A DNA stretch of 13,984 nucleotides from Deltaproteobacteria bacterium. Lineage in GTDB: Bacteria > Myxococcota_A > Polyangia > HGW-17. The notes beneath the pieces are model-generated. The model worked only from the letters and a program-made list of their open reading frames with translations, was not told the DNA's origin and did no database searches. Location of the stretch: NCBI GenBank assembly GCA_003249585.1, contig QKIM01000197.1, forward strand, positions 1 through 13,984, read 5' to 3'. This document shows, in pieces, positions 7,303 through 13,918 of the stretch. Within the stretch, counting starts at the first letter, position 1. The number at the start of each line of letters is the position of its first letter. Both the position numbers and the translations under genes were made by a program.

Positions 7303-8807
7303 AACATTCGCTGCCTCTGTGGGCGCTCCTCGCTACCCTGAGCGCCCCTGCCTTCGGTAACCTGGAGTCCGCCGAGCTGCGCATGCGCAAGAACGTCATC
7401 GCCGGCGCCCGCAGCATCTTCTCAGGTCAGTATGGTGCCGGTGGAGAATTCTTCACGGCCTCCATCAAAGAGACTCGCAACCCCAAGCTGTACACCCTCA
7501 TCCTGCTCACCGCCCGTCTCACGGGGGACCACGCCAGCGCGCTCAAGCTGTGCATGAACAACCCGGCCCCTCCCCAGCGGGACCACACCTTCCACTACTG
7601 GTGCGGCCGGACCTACTTCGATCAGGGGTTCCCCAAGAACGGCTACAAGCTGGTGAAGAACGCCATCTCCCTGGGCGGCTCGCTCCCCCACTATCTGGCC
7701 ACGGCGGCCTACATGGCCGCAAAGACAGGTCACGCCGCCGAGGGGGAGAAGTTTCTGTCCGCCCTGGTCAGGCGCGATCCCTGGCTCCTCTCCTCCTGGC
7801 TCTTTCCCGATTTCCTCACGGGCATCATCTTCACGGTCGAGGAGATCTTCTCCAACTTCAAGTACAAGGGCAGTCTGGCAGAGAACCTGGCGGTCTTCGC
7901 ATGGAAGGCCAGGCACCCGGATCTGGCCGACTATTTCCTGAACCAGGCGGTGAAGCAGTACGGCAGCAAGATCCCCGAGTCGGTGAGCGAGCTCCAGGTG
8001 AACATCGTCAAGGTCTTCGGTGATCCCGCCCGCACACGGACCGCCCTGGACAAGGCGCTCCGCAGACACCCCGCCTCGGTCCCCCTCCTGTTCATGAAGG
8101 CCGATTTCCTGCGCTCCCAGCGCAAGCTCGTGGACGCGCGACTGCTCCTGGAGCGCCTGGTGAAGCTCGATCCCACCTCCATCCCCATCCTCACGGATCT
8201 GGGCATCCTGAACCTGGAGACCGGACGCACACGCTCCGGACACACCTATCTCTCCTACGCCAAGGCCCGCAACGCGGCGCACTCGGCCTTCTACTACGGC
8301 TGGGGCCTCTACTGGCAGCGCTCCGGCAAGTTCGACAAGGCTCGCGGCTTCTTCCGCAAGGCCCACGAACTGGAACCGACCTCGGAGCGTTACCTCTCGG
8401 CGTGGCTCGCCCTGGTGGGCTCCCTGGGCGACAGGAAGGCCATCGCCAAGGGCCGGGCACGCCTGAAAACCCTCCAGGCCTTCGAGGCCGCCCAGAACAA
8501 GATGAAGACCACCTACCACCGCCGCTTCTTCAAGCTCCTTGAGGCACGCAACGCCCTGGTCAAGGGGACCACGGTCTCCTGGCCCGCAGTCTGCGGGCTG
8601 CAGTGCAGGACCTTCAAGATCTGGACCTCCCTGCGCAAGGGCCTCAAGGTGAGTACGGCGGGGCTGCTGACCTCTCTGGCCGCCGTGGACCTGCTCACAC
8701 CCGACGTTCCGCTCAACGGCGTCCGTCAAAAGCTCACGCTCGGCACGGACAAGCCCCTGCTCATCTACCACTTCTTCTACTCGACCAGGCCCTCCCTGTT
8801 CAAATAG
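7299..8807 (+). CDS. Periplasmic TPR-repeat protein
   Basis: This 502-residue protein has a signal peptide (1-20, ending Ala-Phe-Gly) and no lipobox or later membrane segment, so it is probably periplasmic. Helical TPR repeats are clearest at about 262-295 (ending VKLDPTS), 296-329 and 330-363 (ending HELEPTS). Weaker helix pairs run through 60-250. The last 90 residues include a CGLQC pair (two cysteines) and a hydrophobic strand-rich end. TPR domains bind other proteins, so it may be a scaffold for the aspartic protease lipoprotein encoded just before it. The open frame extends further upstream, but ATG 7299 is chosen because it gives the signal peptide and the ATGA overlap. The exact role is unknown. 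Confidence 0.8.
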   Translation: MKHSLPLWALLATLSAPAFGNLESAELRMRKNVIAGARSIFSGQYGAGGEFFTASIKETRNPKLYTLILLTARLTGDHASALKLCMNNPAPPQRDHTFHYWCGRTYFDQGFPKNGYKLVKNAISLGGSLPHYLATAAYMAAKTGHAAEGEKFLSALVRRDPWLLSSWLFPDFLTGIIFTVEEIFSNFKYKGSLAENLAVFAWKARHPDLADYFLNQAVKQYGSKIPESVSELQVNIVKVFGDPARTRTALDKALRRHPASVPLLFMKADFLRSQRKLVDARLLLERLVKLDPTSIPILTDLGILNLETGRTRSGHTYLSYAKARNAAHSAFYYGWGLYWQRSGKFDKARGFFRKAHELEPTSERYLSAWLALVGSLGDRKAIAKGRARLKTLQAFEAAQNKMKTTYHRRFFKLLEARNALVKGTTVSWPAVCGLQCRTFKIWTSLRKGLKVSTAGLLTSLAAVDLLTPDVPLNGVRQKLTLGTDKPLLIYHFFYSTRPSLFK

Positions 8808-8810
8808 CCC

Positions 8811-9233
8811 ATGAAAAAACTGCTCCTCCTGCTGTGGCTCCTCGGAGCCGCCTTCATCATCTGGTCCGGTACCCGCAGCGACATCTACGAGGCCGCGGGC
8901 GGCTACTTCCTGCCCCTCTCCTATCCTGTGATCCCCGTGGCGAAGCTCCTGGGCCTCCTCACGGCGGAGACCATCGGGCTTCGCCTGCTCCTCGGACTGG
9001 GCAGCCCCTCGAGCTTCAGGACCCGCCTCTTTGTGGCCGTGGTGACCTTCACCGCCCTCTCGGCCTTCACCTTCCTGGGCGCGGTAAACGCCGGGCCCCA
9101 CGTTGTGGCTCACGCCGCGTGGGTGGTGGTGACCACCATGATCCTCATCCTCATCCTCATGTTCGGGCCCGTAGCGGCGCTCTTCACGAGCACCACGCCG
9201 CCCCCCAAATCCCCCGCCCCCCGCCGCCGCTGA
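8811..9233 (+). CDS. Small hydrophobic inner-membrane protein of unknown function
   Basis: I do not recognise this 140-residue protein. It has an N-terminal hydrophobic segment (about 3-19), a moderately hydrophobic stretch at 34-63, strong membrane segments at about 72-92 and 103-125, and a basic, proline-rich tail (TPPPKSPAPRRR). The tail is probably cytoplasmic. It starts 3 bases after the TPR gene stop, so it is almost certainly cotranscribed and is the last gene of the plus-strand series. Its position suggests a membrane partner for the envelope proteins before it. That is inference only. Confidence 0.75.
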   Translation: MKKLLLLLWLLGAAFIIWSGTRSDIYEAAGGYFLPLSYPVIPVAKLLGLLTAETIGLRLLLGLGSPSSFRTRLFVAVVTFTALSAFTFLGAVNAGPHVVAHAAWVVVTTMILILILMFGPVAALFTSTTPPPKSPAPRRR

Positions 9234-9549
9234 CCCCTCGAAATTCGCCAGTCTCTGCCCTGCTACACACTGATTCTATTGCATTTTTCATAGAATGGAC
9301 CCGGCCATTTTTTGGCCCCTGGGGGCTCACGGAGTGCACCTGGGAGGAGCCACGACAGGAGGGGGGTTTATTGAAACAAAGGGTCCTGTGAAAAACCCCG
9401 CCACGGGCCCCCACGGAGCTCCTGGGGGCATTTTGGTGAAAAAACAGCCCCCATAAAGCCGCCCAATGCCCACCTGTTCACGCAAAGGGAAGACGCCGCA
9501 TCCGCCCTTCTGGGTTCCAGCCCCAAACCGCGACGTCCGGCGGGAGCGC
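9234..9549. other. Hairpin-rich convergent intergenic region
   Basis: This 316-base spacer between two converging genes shows no credible coding frame but several inverted repeats. They are ATTCTAT (9273-9279) with ATAGAAT (9290-9296); GGCCA (9303-9307) with TGGCC (9313-9317) around five Ts; and two copies of TGGGGGC (9320-9326, 9423-9429) that can pair with two copies of GCCCCCA (9407-9413, 9447-9453). The two 9320 and 9407 neighbourhoods also share the word CACGGAG near CCTGGG. The simplest reading is transcription termination for the long plus-strand operon. A structured RNA is an alternative. Confidence 0.55.
9407..9434 (+). terminator. Candidate terminator hairpin after the plus-strand operon
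   Basis: The arms GCCCCCA and TGGGGGC form a 7-bp GC-rich stem around a 9-base loop that is itself largely self-complementary (GGAGCTCC). The stem is followed by ATTTT. The T-run is short, so efficiency is uncertain. The 3' arm can instead pair with the second GCCCCCA at 9447-9453. Confidence 0.4.
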
Positions 9550-10140
9550 CTATTTCATGTCGTCGTAGGTGATCTTGAGGTCGATGAGGGCGGAGAGGTC
9601 GCTGCGCAGATACCGGTACCGCAGATAGAGCCCCGCCTTCATGTAGCGCCCCATGCTCTGCATGACCTTCTTGGCGTGCAGGCCCTTGACCAGGGACGCG
9701 CGCACGGCGGCCGCGTTGCCCGTCGCCGGGAGGGTCACCTTTCGGTCGAAGACGTACTCGAAGACCACCCCGTCAGCCTGACCGTCCCGGTACACGTTGT
9801 AGGCCGAAAAGGTCCCGGATTTGAGGACGTTGGGCCTGCTCTGGAGCCCGCCCTTGATCATCCCCTTGATGAAGTTGTCCATCTCGGCCTGGGGCACGGC
9901 GTCCCCGGAAGAGGTGGCTGCGGGGCTGCTGGAGAAGGAGCTCGCGCCGATGCCAGGATCCGAGGTGCTGCTCGAGGGCAGGGGCGGTGGCTGGGATTCC
10001 CGCGGCTGCTCCTCGGGGGCCGGACCGGCCTGAGGAGGCTCTTCACCGGGGGGTGTGGTGTTCCCCGAGCCCGCGGGCGTACAGGCCACGAGGGGGAGGA
10101 TGGTGAGCAGCGAAAGGGACCAAAAACGAATGGTGCGCAT
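9550..10140 (-). CDS. Proline-rich lipoprotein of unknown function
   Basis: This 196-residue protein has a signal peptide ending in a perfect lipobox, Leu17-Val-Ala-Cys20. A long low-complexity Pro/Ser/Glu/Gly linker (about 22-83) follows, then a small C-terminal domain (about 85-196). The C-terminal domain has basic and aromatic residues (YVFDRKVTLP, YLRYRYLRSDLSALIDLKITYDD) and looks like alternating helix and strands. I do not recognise it. The linker suggests that the domain is held away from the membrane anchor. The start at 10140 is chosen because an AGGAGG Shine-Dalgarno lies just upstream and the lipoprotein signal begins there; a longer in-frame ATG at 10194 would precede the promoter-like box at 10175-10180 and spoil the signal peptide. 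It is monocistronic as far as seen. Confidence 0.8.
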   Translation of the reverse strand: MRTIRFWSLSLLTILPLVACTPAGSGNTTPPGEEPPQAGPAPEEQPRESQPPPLPSSSTSDPGIGASSFSSSPAATSSGDAVPQAEMDNFIKGMIKGGLQSRPNVLKSGTFSAYNVYRDGQADGVVFEYVFDRKVTLPATGNAAAVRASLVKGLHAKKVMQSMGRYMKAGLYLRYRYLRSDLSALIDLKITYDDMK

Positions 10141-10174
10141 GGGAACCTCCTGTGCGGTGGCACACCGCAGCGGT

Positions 10175-10183
10175 ATTGTACCA
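10175..10183 (-). promoter_or_regulatory. Extended -10 promoter box TGGTACAAT for the Pro-rich lipoprotein
   Basis: On the minus strand TGG followed by TACAAT lies about 35 bases before the ATG at 10140. This is the extended -10 form TGn-TAnAAT recognised by sigma70-type polymerase without a strong -35, and none is seen. The same ten bases, TGGTACAATA, occur before the gene at 11813. Confidence 0.5.
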
Positions 10184-10194
10184 TATCCGCCCAT

Positions 10195-10412
10195 GGTCCC
10201 CGCGGGTATTTCTCATCCTCAGTTTGCCCCGGCGATGCGCCCCTGGGCCTGCGGTGCGGTCCCTCACCTCTTTTTGCAGGCGCGTCTCCGGAGGCTGAGC
10301 GCCCCCCTTCGTTGCGAAAGTCTAGAAATACTCTTGCATCCGAACCGATTTTGCGCAAGTAATAATTATCCCCACTGCCCTCCCCGCCCGGAGCGGGGGT
10401 CTGGAGGCCTGC
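10195..10412. other. Divergent promoter region of lipoprotein and serpin genes
   Basis: The spacer turns AT-rich near 10320-10370. TAATAATTAT at 10360-10369 is the most -10-like sequence on the plus strand; TTGCAT at 10334-10339 is a possible but poorly spaced -35 (20 bases). TTGCGCAA at 10351-10358 is a perfect 8-bp palindrome overlapping this promoter candidate. A 6-bp hairpin (CCCCGC 10382-10387, GCGGGG 10393-10398) sits immediately before the serpin Shine-Dalgarno GGAGG (10403-10407) and could affect its access. Confidence 0.35.
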
Positions 10413-11690
10413 ATGCGACGCCCAAATTTTATCACCCCAATATTTTTACTATCTTTTCTTTTCTTTGGCTGCTCAGGTGACGACGACGCCCGGCACGATC
10501 CCGTCTCCTTTGAACAGGCCAAATCGGATCTGGAGCGCAACACCTCTCCCACGGTCACCTCGGCCCAGACCCTGGAGCTGGTGGAGGGCAACACCACCTT
10601 CGCCCTCGATCTCTACGGCGCCGTGGCCGATACCTCCGAGGGCAACTTCTTCTACAGCCCCTACTCCATCTCCATCGCCATGGCCATGACCTTCGCAGGC
10701 GCCGAGGGCACCACACAGACGGAGCTGGCCGACGTACTCCACTACACCCTCTCGGAGCCCGCCCTGCACCAGGCCTTCAACGCCATGGACCTGGATCTCA
10801 CCTCCCGGGGCACGGGAGATGCCTCGGAGTTCAGGCTCCACCTCGCCAACGCCATCTGGGGACAGACGGGCTACCATTTCGAACCCGACTATCTGGACAC
10901 CCTTGCCCTCAACTACGGCTCGGGGCTGAACCTGCTGGATTTCGAGACGGATCCCGAGGCCGCCCGCGTCACCATCAACGAGTGGGTGGAGGAGCAGACC
11001 GAGGACCGCATCCAGGACCTCATCCCCGAGGGCGCCATCTCCTCGTCCACCCGCCTGGTGCTCACCAACGCCATCTACTTCTTCGGCGAGTGGCTCGACC
11101 TCTTCGACTCGGACAACACCAGCCCCGGCGACTTCCAGCGTGACAGCGGGGGCACCGTCGTGGTGGACATGATGCACCAGGACCTCACCCTCCCCTACTA
11201 CCAGGGAACCGGGTACGAGGCTGTGGCCATCCCCTACAAGGGCGAGACGGTCTCCATGCTCATCATCGCCCCCGACGCCGGCACTTTGGAGTCCTTCGAG
11301 CAGACCCTGGACGCCAGCATGCTCACCTCCATCGTAGACGCCATGCAGCCCATGTACATGCAGTTCACCATGCCCAAGTTCACCTTCGAGCACCGGCTGC
11401 CGCTCAAGGCCCTCTTCCAGGACCTCGGACTGAGCGCCCCCTTCAACCCCGGCGAAGCCGACTTCTCCGGCGTCAACGGCACCACGGACCTCGTCATCAC
11501 CGACATCCTGCACAAGGCTTTCGTGGCCGTGAACGAGCGCGGCACCGAGGCCGCCGCCGCCACGGCCGTGGTGGAAGGCATCACCAGCGTCCCCGCCGCC
11601 GTCACCCTCGACCGCCCCTTCATCTTCATGGTGCGCGACAACGTGACCGGCACCATCCTCTTCCTCGGCCGCCTGGCGGACCCCTCCTGA
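10413..11690 (+). CDS. Serpin-family protease inhibitor lipoprotein
   Basis: Serpins are suicide inhibitors of serine or cysteine proteases; the target cleaves the reactive loop and is trapped. This 425-residue protein begins with a lipoprotein-like signal (Phe-Phe-Gly-Cys20, an atypical lipobox) followed by an acidic spacer. The serpin domain spans about 55-423: NFFYSPYSISIAMAMTFAGAEG (shutter region), LVLTNAIYFFGEWLDLF, HKAFVAVNERGTEAAAATAV and the C-terminal DRPFIFMVRD...GTILFLGRL. The hinge is intact for inhibition: Glu375 (P17), Gly377, Thr378, Glu379, Ala380-383, Thr384 (P8). By alignment with alpha-1-antitrypsin, P1 is Thr391 and P1' Ser392, pointing to an elastase- or subtilisin-like target. 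The start has GGAGG five bases upstream. It is probably anchored to the cell surface, perhaps protecting against proteases from prey, hosts or the cell itself. Confidence 0.93.
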   Translation: MRRPNFITPIFLLSFLFFGCSGDDDARHDPVSFEQAKSDLERNTSPTVTSAQTLELVEGNTTFALDLYGAVADTSEGNFFYSPYSISIAMAMTFAGAEGTTQTELADVLHYTLSEPALHQAFNAMDLDLTSRGTGDASEFRLHLANAIWGQTGYHFEPDYLDTLALNYGSGLNLLDFETDPEAARVTINEWVEEQTEDRIQDLIPEGAISSSTRLVLTNAIYFFGEWLDLFDSDNTSPGDFQRDSGGTVVVDMMHQDLTLPYYQGTGYEAVAIPYKGETVSMLIIAPDAGTLESFEQTLDASMLTSIVDAMQPMYMQFTMPKFTFEHRLPLKALFQDLGLSAPFNPGEADFSGVNGTTDLVITDILHKAFVAVNERGTEAAAATAVVEGITSVPAAVTLDRPFIFMVRDNVTGTILFLGRLADPS

Positions 11691-11723
11691 CCCTCCCGGA
11701 CGACAACGACAGGAAATCCACGG

Positions 11724-11745
11724 GGGCCCCGTTGAACAGGGGCCC
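11724..11745 (+). terminator. GC-rich hairpin after the serpin gene
   Basis: GGGCCCC (11724-11730) and GGGGCCC (11739-11745) form a perfect 7-bp stem with an 8-base loop, 33 bases after the serpin stop. No T-run follows, so intrinsic termination is doubtful. It may stabilise the 3' end or act with Rho. Confidence 0.35.
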
Positions 11746-11776
11746 TGAATGGAACGTACAGAGGAGGGGTGGTTTC

Positions 11777-11786
11777 TGGTACAATA
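11777..11786 (+). promoter_or_regulatory. Extended -10 promoter box TGGTACAATA for the beta-repeat protein
   Basis: TGG-TACAAT lies 27 bases before the ATG at 11813, with AAGGAGG in between. It is identical over ten bases to the box before the Pro-rich lipoprotein. Directly after it, ACAATAGGCC and ACAATAGCCC form a 10-bp tandem repeat with one mismatch (11781-11800), covering the likely transcription start. Confidence 0.5.
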
Positions 11787-11812
11787 GGCCACAATAGCCC
11801 CAAGGAGGCCCC

Positions 11813-13120
11813 ATGCACACTTCCATCCTCGCTCTGCTCGTTATCCTCGAGTCATCCGCTCTGCCGGCGCGCGCGGCGCTGGTCAAGGACACAACCTACA
11901 CGGATCTCAAGAAGTCGGCTTCCAAGGTGAACCCCGACGGGCGGAGCCTGACCTTCGACTCCCCGGTGAACATCTCCATCAGGGGGACGCTGCTCCAGGC
12001 CAAAGGGACCGTCACCTTCCACAAGGACACGGGCACCGTCTCGTCCATCTTCAGCCTCCAGAACACCGCCACCTTCCACCGCGGTGGCCGGAACGTCACC
12101 TTCCGCAGCTGGATCTCCTTTGACAACAAGGGACGGGTCACCTTCGGCATCGGCGCCAGGGACGCGGTCTTCACCGTGGGGAAATACACCGTCAGATACC
12201 GGAGCACGACGCCCAAGGGGATGAGCGCGAAGATGTTCTTTTACCCAAACGGGAACGTCTCGGACATCCACATCTACGATGACCACACCCTCGTCGTGGG
12301 CGGCAAGAGCTACACCTTCGCCCACCAGTGCGGGTGCGGCGGCGATCTCCAGTTCTATGCTGACGGCAGGCTCAAGGGCGGCTACCTGGCCCAGGCCACC
12401 ACCATCGACGGACGCCTCTTCAAGAAGGGGGACCATGTCCAGTTTTCCGAGCTGGGCAGGATGGTCCTCCCCCGGGGGAAGATCGTCACAATACCCGACT
12501 ACTCCCGACCCGCCCCGAAGAAGACGACCACTTTCTTCAGTGACGTGAAGCACCTGGGCCGCGGCATCGAGACCTCCCAGAAGTTTCACACCGTCGATTT
12601 CCCGAAGCCCGTGGACCTTTACACAGGGGGCAGGCTCTTCCGGGTGAAGGGGAAGGTCTACTTTCACAAGTACACGGAGACCGTGTGGAACATCGAAAAC
12701 CTCCTCAAGGCCGATCCCGTCACGGTCGGCGGCCACACCATCACCTTCCGAAAGTACATCACCTTCTCCGAGCGCGGCCAGATCACCTTCGGATATCCCA
12801 CCCGGGACATCACCTTCAGCACTCCAGGCGGGACCATCGCCTACAAGACCTCCACGGGGCGAAAAGACGCCAACCTCTCCTTTTTCCCCTCGGGACGCCT
12901 GGAGGGCCTGCAGCTCGCGGCGAACCAGAAGGTCACCGTGGGGGGACGTCTCCTGGAATTCGCGCCGCGGTTCAACTATTTCAGCCACGACCTGGGGTTC
13001 CATCCCAATGGCCGGCTGCGCTACGGCTATGTGGCCGCCGACACGACCATCGATGGAAAGCGCTTCTCCAAGGGGAGCAAGGTGGAATTCACCGACACGG
13101 GCGCCCTGGCGACCCATTGA
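11813..13120 (+). CDS. Secreted beta-repeat protein with two tandem homologous halves (MORN-like)
   Basis: This is an exported protein of unknown function, 435 residues long. The signal peptide is residues 1-21, ending Ala-Arg-Ala. Two homologous halves follow, about 46-218 and 260-433. Matching segments are KGTVTFHKDTGTV with KGKVYFHKYTETV; FRSWISFDNKGRVTFGIGARDAVF with FRKYITFSERGQITFGYPTRDITF; TTIDGRLFKKGDHVQF with TTIDGKRFSKGSKVEF; and FYADGRLKGGYLAQAT with FHPNGRLRYGYVAADT. Short F.xxG.h strands recur inside each half, like MORN or toxin_wall-type beta-hairpin repeats, so an elongated beta-structure is likely. Cysteines occur only in copy 1 (CGCGG, 173-177). The start is supported by AAGGAGG and the extended -10 box. 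Role unknown; not clearly a known family. Confidence 0.85.
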   Translation: MHTSILALLVILESSALPARAALVKDTTYTDLKKSASKVNPDGRSLTFDSPVNISIRGTLLQAKGTVTFHKDTGTVSSIFSLQNTATFHRGGRNVTFRSWISFDNKGRVTFGIGARDAVFTVGKYTVRYRSTTPKGMSAKMFFYPNGNVSDIHIYDDHTLVVGGKSYTFAHQCGCGGDLQFYADGRLKGGYLAQATTIDGRLFKKGDHVQFSELGRMVLPRGKIVTIPDYSRPAPKKTTTFFSDVKHLGRGIETSQKFHTVDFPKPVDLYTGGRLFRVKGKVYFHKYTETVWNIENLLKADPVTVGGHTITFRKYITFSERGQITFGYPTRDITFSTPGGTIAYKTSTGRKDANLSFFPSGRLEGLQLAANQKVTVGGRLLEFAPRFNYFSHDLGFHPNGRLRYGYVAADTTIDGKRFSKGSKVEFTDTGALATH

Positions 13121-13352
13121 CCGGGACCTGGTGAACATGCCCCATGCAGGCGCGCCTCGGTATTCCCGTACGGGCAGGACGAGTCCTGCCCCCCCATACA
13201 TGGACTTGTCGGTCCGCACGCGGGTACAAGATGGAAGAATGCTCCCCTGTTGAGCATCGATATTGCGCTGTTTGGCCAGTGGTCCGGGTCGTGCTCCCTG
13301 CCCCTGCCTCCACAGGAATGAGCGCCAGGTGGTCCTGGGCCCGGCTACGATG
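13121..13352. other. Convergent intergenic region with strong hairpin
   Basis: No credible gene is seen in these 232 bases. The main structure is a perfect 9-bp inverted repeat (GGGCAGGAC 13172-13180, GTCCTGCCC 13183-13191) separated by only two bases. It overlaps a 10-bp palindrome CCCGTACGGG (13165-13174), and the two structures exclude each other. It may end transcripts from both sides, but no T-run follows on either strand. Confidence 0.45.
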
Positions 13353-13658
13353 TCAACGCCGCTCGTAGAGCACGACACCTGCTCGCCCGATGTGTTCCCG
13401 CAGTGCCGGGTTCTGAATGAGATGGAAGAGGGAGAGGTCAATGAAAAAGGGCAGGAGGAGATCGTCGAGGTCCACGATGAGCCGCTCCAAATCCCCCAGC
13501 GTCAGGCTCTCCCCCATCAGGGTCAGATCGATGTCGGAACCCGGAGAGTGGGTACCCTTGGCCCGAGAACCGTAGAGAACGGCTTTTTCGATTCCCTCCT
13601 CCCGCGCGAGGACAGCCTGGATCTTCGCGACGGTCTCCTCGGACAGTCCGTGGCTCAT
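13353..13658 (-). CDS. mntA: MNT-domain nucleotidyltransferase (antitoxin of a HEPN-MNT pair)
   Basis: This 101-residue protein has the minimal nucleotidyltransferase fold. The signature GS-x10-DxD is complete: GSRAKGTHSPGSDIDL at about residues 34-49, which in MntA antitoxins binds ATP and Mg. A third acidic residue may be Asp73 in FIDLSL. In studied HEPN-MNT systems MntA transfers AMP to a tyrosine of the HEPN toxin and silences it. The start at 13658 is supported by GGAG upstream and by the ATGA overlap with the HEPN reading frame, the normal arrangement for such pairs. A longer in-frame ATG at 13814 is rejected because that stretch encodes the HEPN protein in another frame. Because the partner here looks broken, this gene may be an orphan antitoxin. 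Confidence 0.88.
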   Translation of the reverse strand: MSHGLSEETVAKIQAVLAREEGIEKAVLYGSRAKGTHSPGSDIDLTLMGESLTLGDLERLIVDLDDLLLPFFIDLSLFHLIQNPALREHIGRAGVVLYERR

Positions 13659-13918
13659 TGGGCCGGCTCCCGCGATTTGATGGCGTCGAAGGTCTCTTTC
13701 AGTTTTTGAAATGCAGGATGATACCGCTGCTCGATGTCGCTGGCGATACGCTCGACGATGGCGGGGTTGTAGGTGTGGGAGGTCAGGTTGCGGGCGGCGA
13801 TCATCTCCATCCACACCTCACCATTCGTCAGGAGTCCGTTCTTGAACGCTAGTGTAACGTTCGTTCTGTAATTTCCGATAGGGGCTCCAGAGATGGTTCT
13901 GGAGAGTGGGATAAGAGC
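13655..13918 (-). pseudogene. C-terminal remnant of HEPN toxin (HI0074/nucleotidyltransferase substrate-binding family)
   Basis: Translation of the minus strand ending at TGA 13657-13655 gives about 65 residues, LAFKNGLLTNGEVWMEMI then RNLTSHTY and a final helix. These match the C-terminal half of HI0074-type HEPN proteins. The toxin motif R-x4-H-x-Y is intact (RNLTSHTY, bases 13792-13769), with the Tyr that the partner would AMPylate. Upstream of base 13852 the frame stays open to a stop at 13921-13919, but the residues (SRTISGAPIGNYRTNVT) no longer look like HEPN, no ATG or GTG is present there, and the expected N-terminal helices are absent from all three frames. I conclude that the gene is 5'-truncated. 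An internal ATG at 13810 with GAGG upstream could still give a 51-residue peptide. Confidence 0.7.

Noticed and set aside
7422..9113. 563-residue minus-strand open frame over the TPR gene
   Set aside because: Low-complexity Glu/Gly/Val translation without motifs; antisense shadow of the TPR and membrane protein genes.
10413..11690. Serpin as the inhibitor of the aspartic protease encoded nearby
   Set aside because: Serpins trap serine or cysteine proteases through a covalent acyl intermediate that aspartic proteases do not form, and the two genes are in separate units.
11852..13441. 529-residue minus-strand open frame
   Set aside because: Antisense to the beta-repeat protein, which has signal peptide, Shine-Dalgarno and internal duplication on the plus strand.
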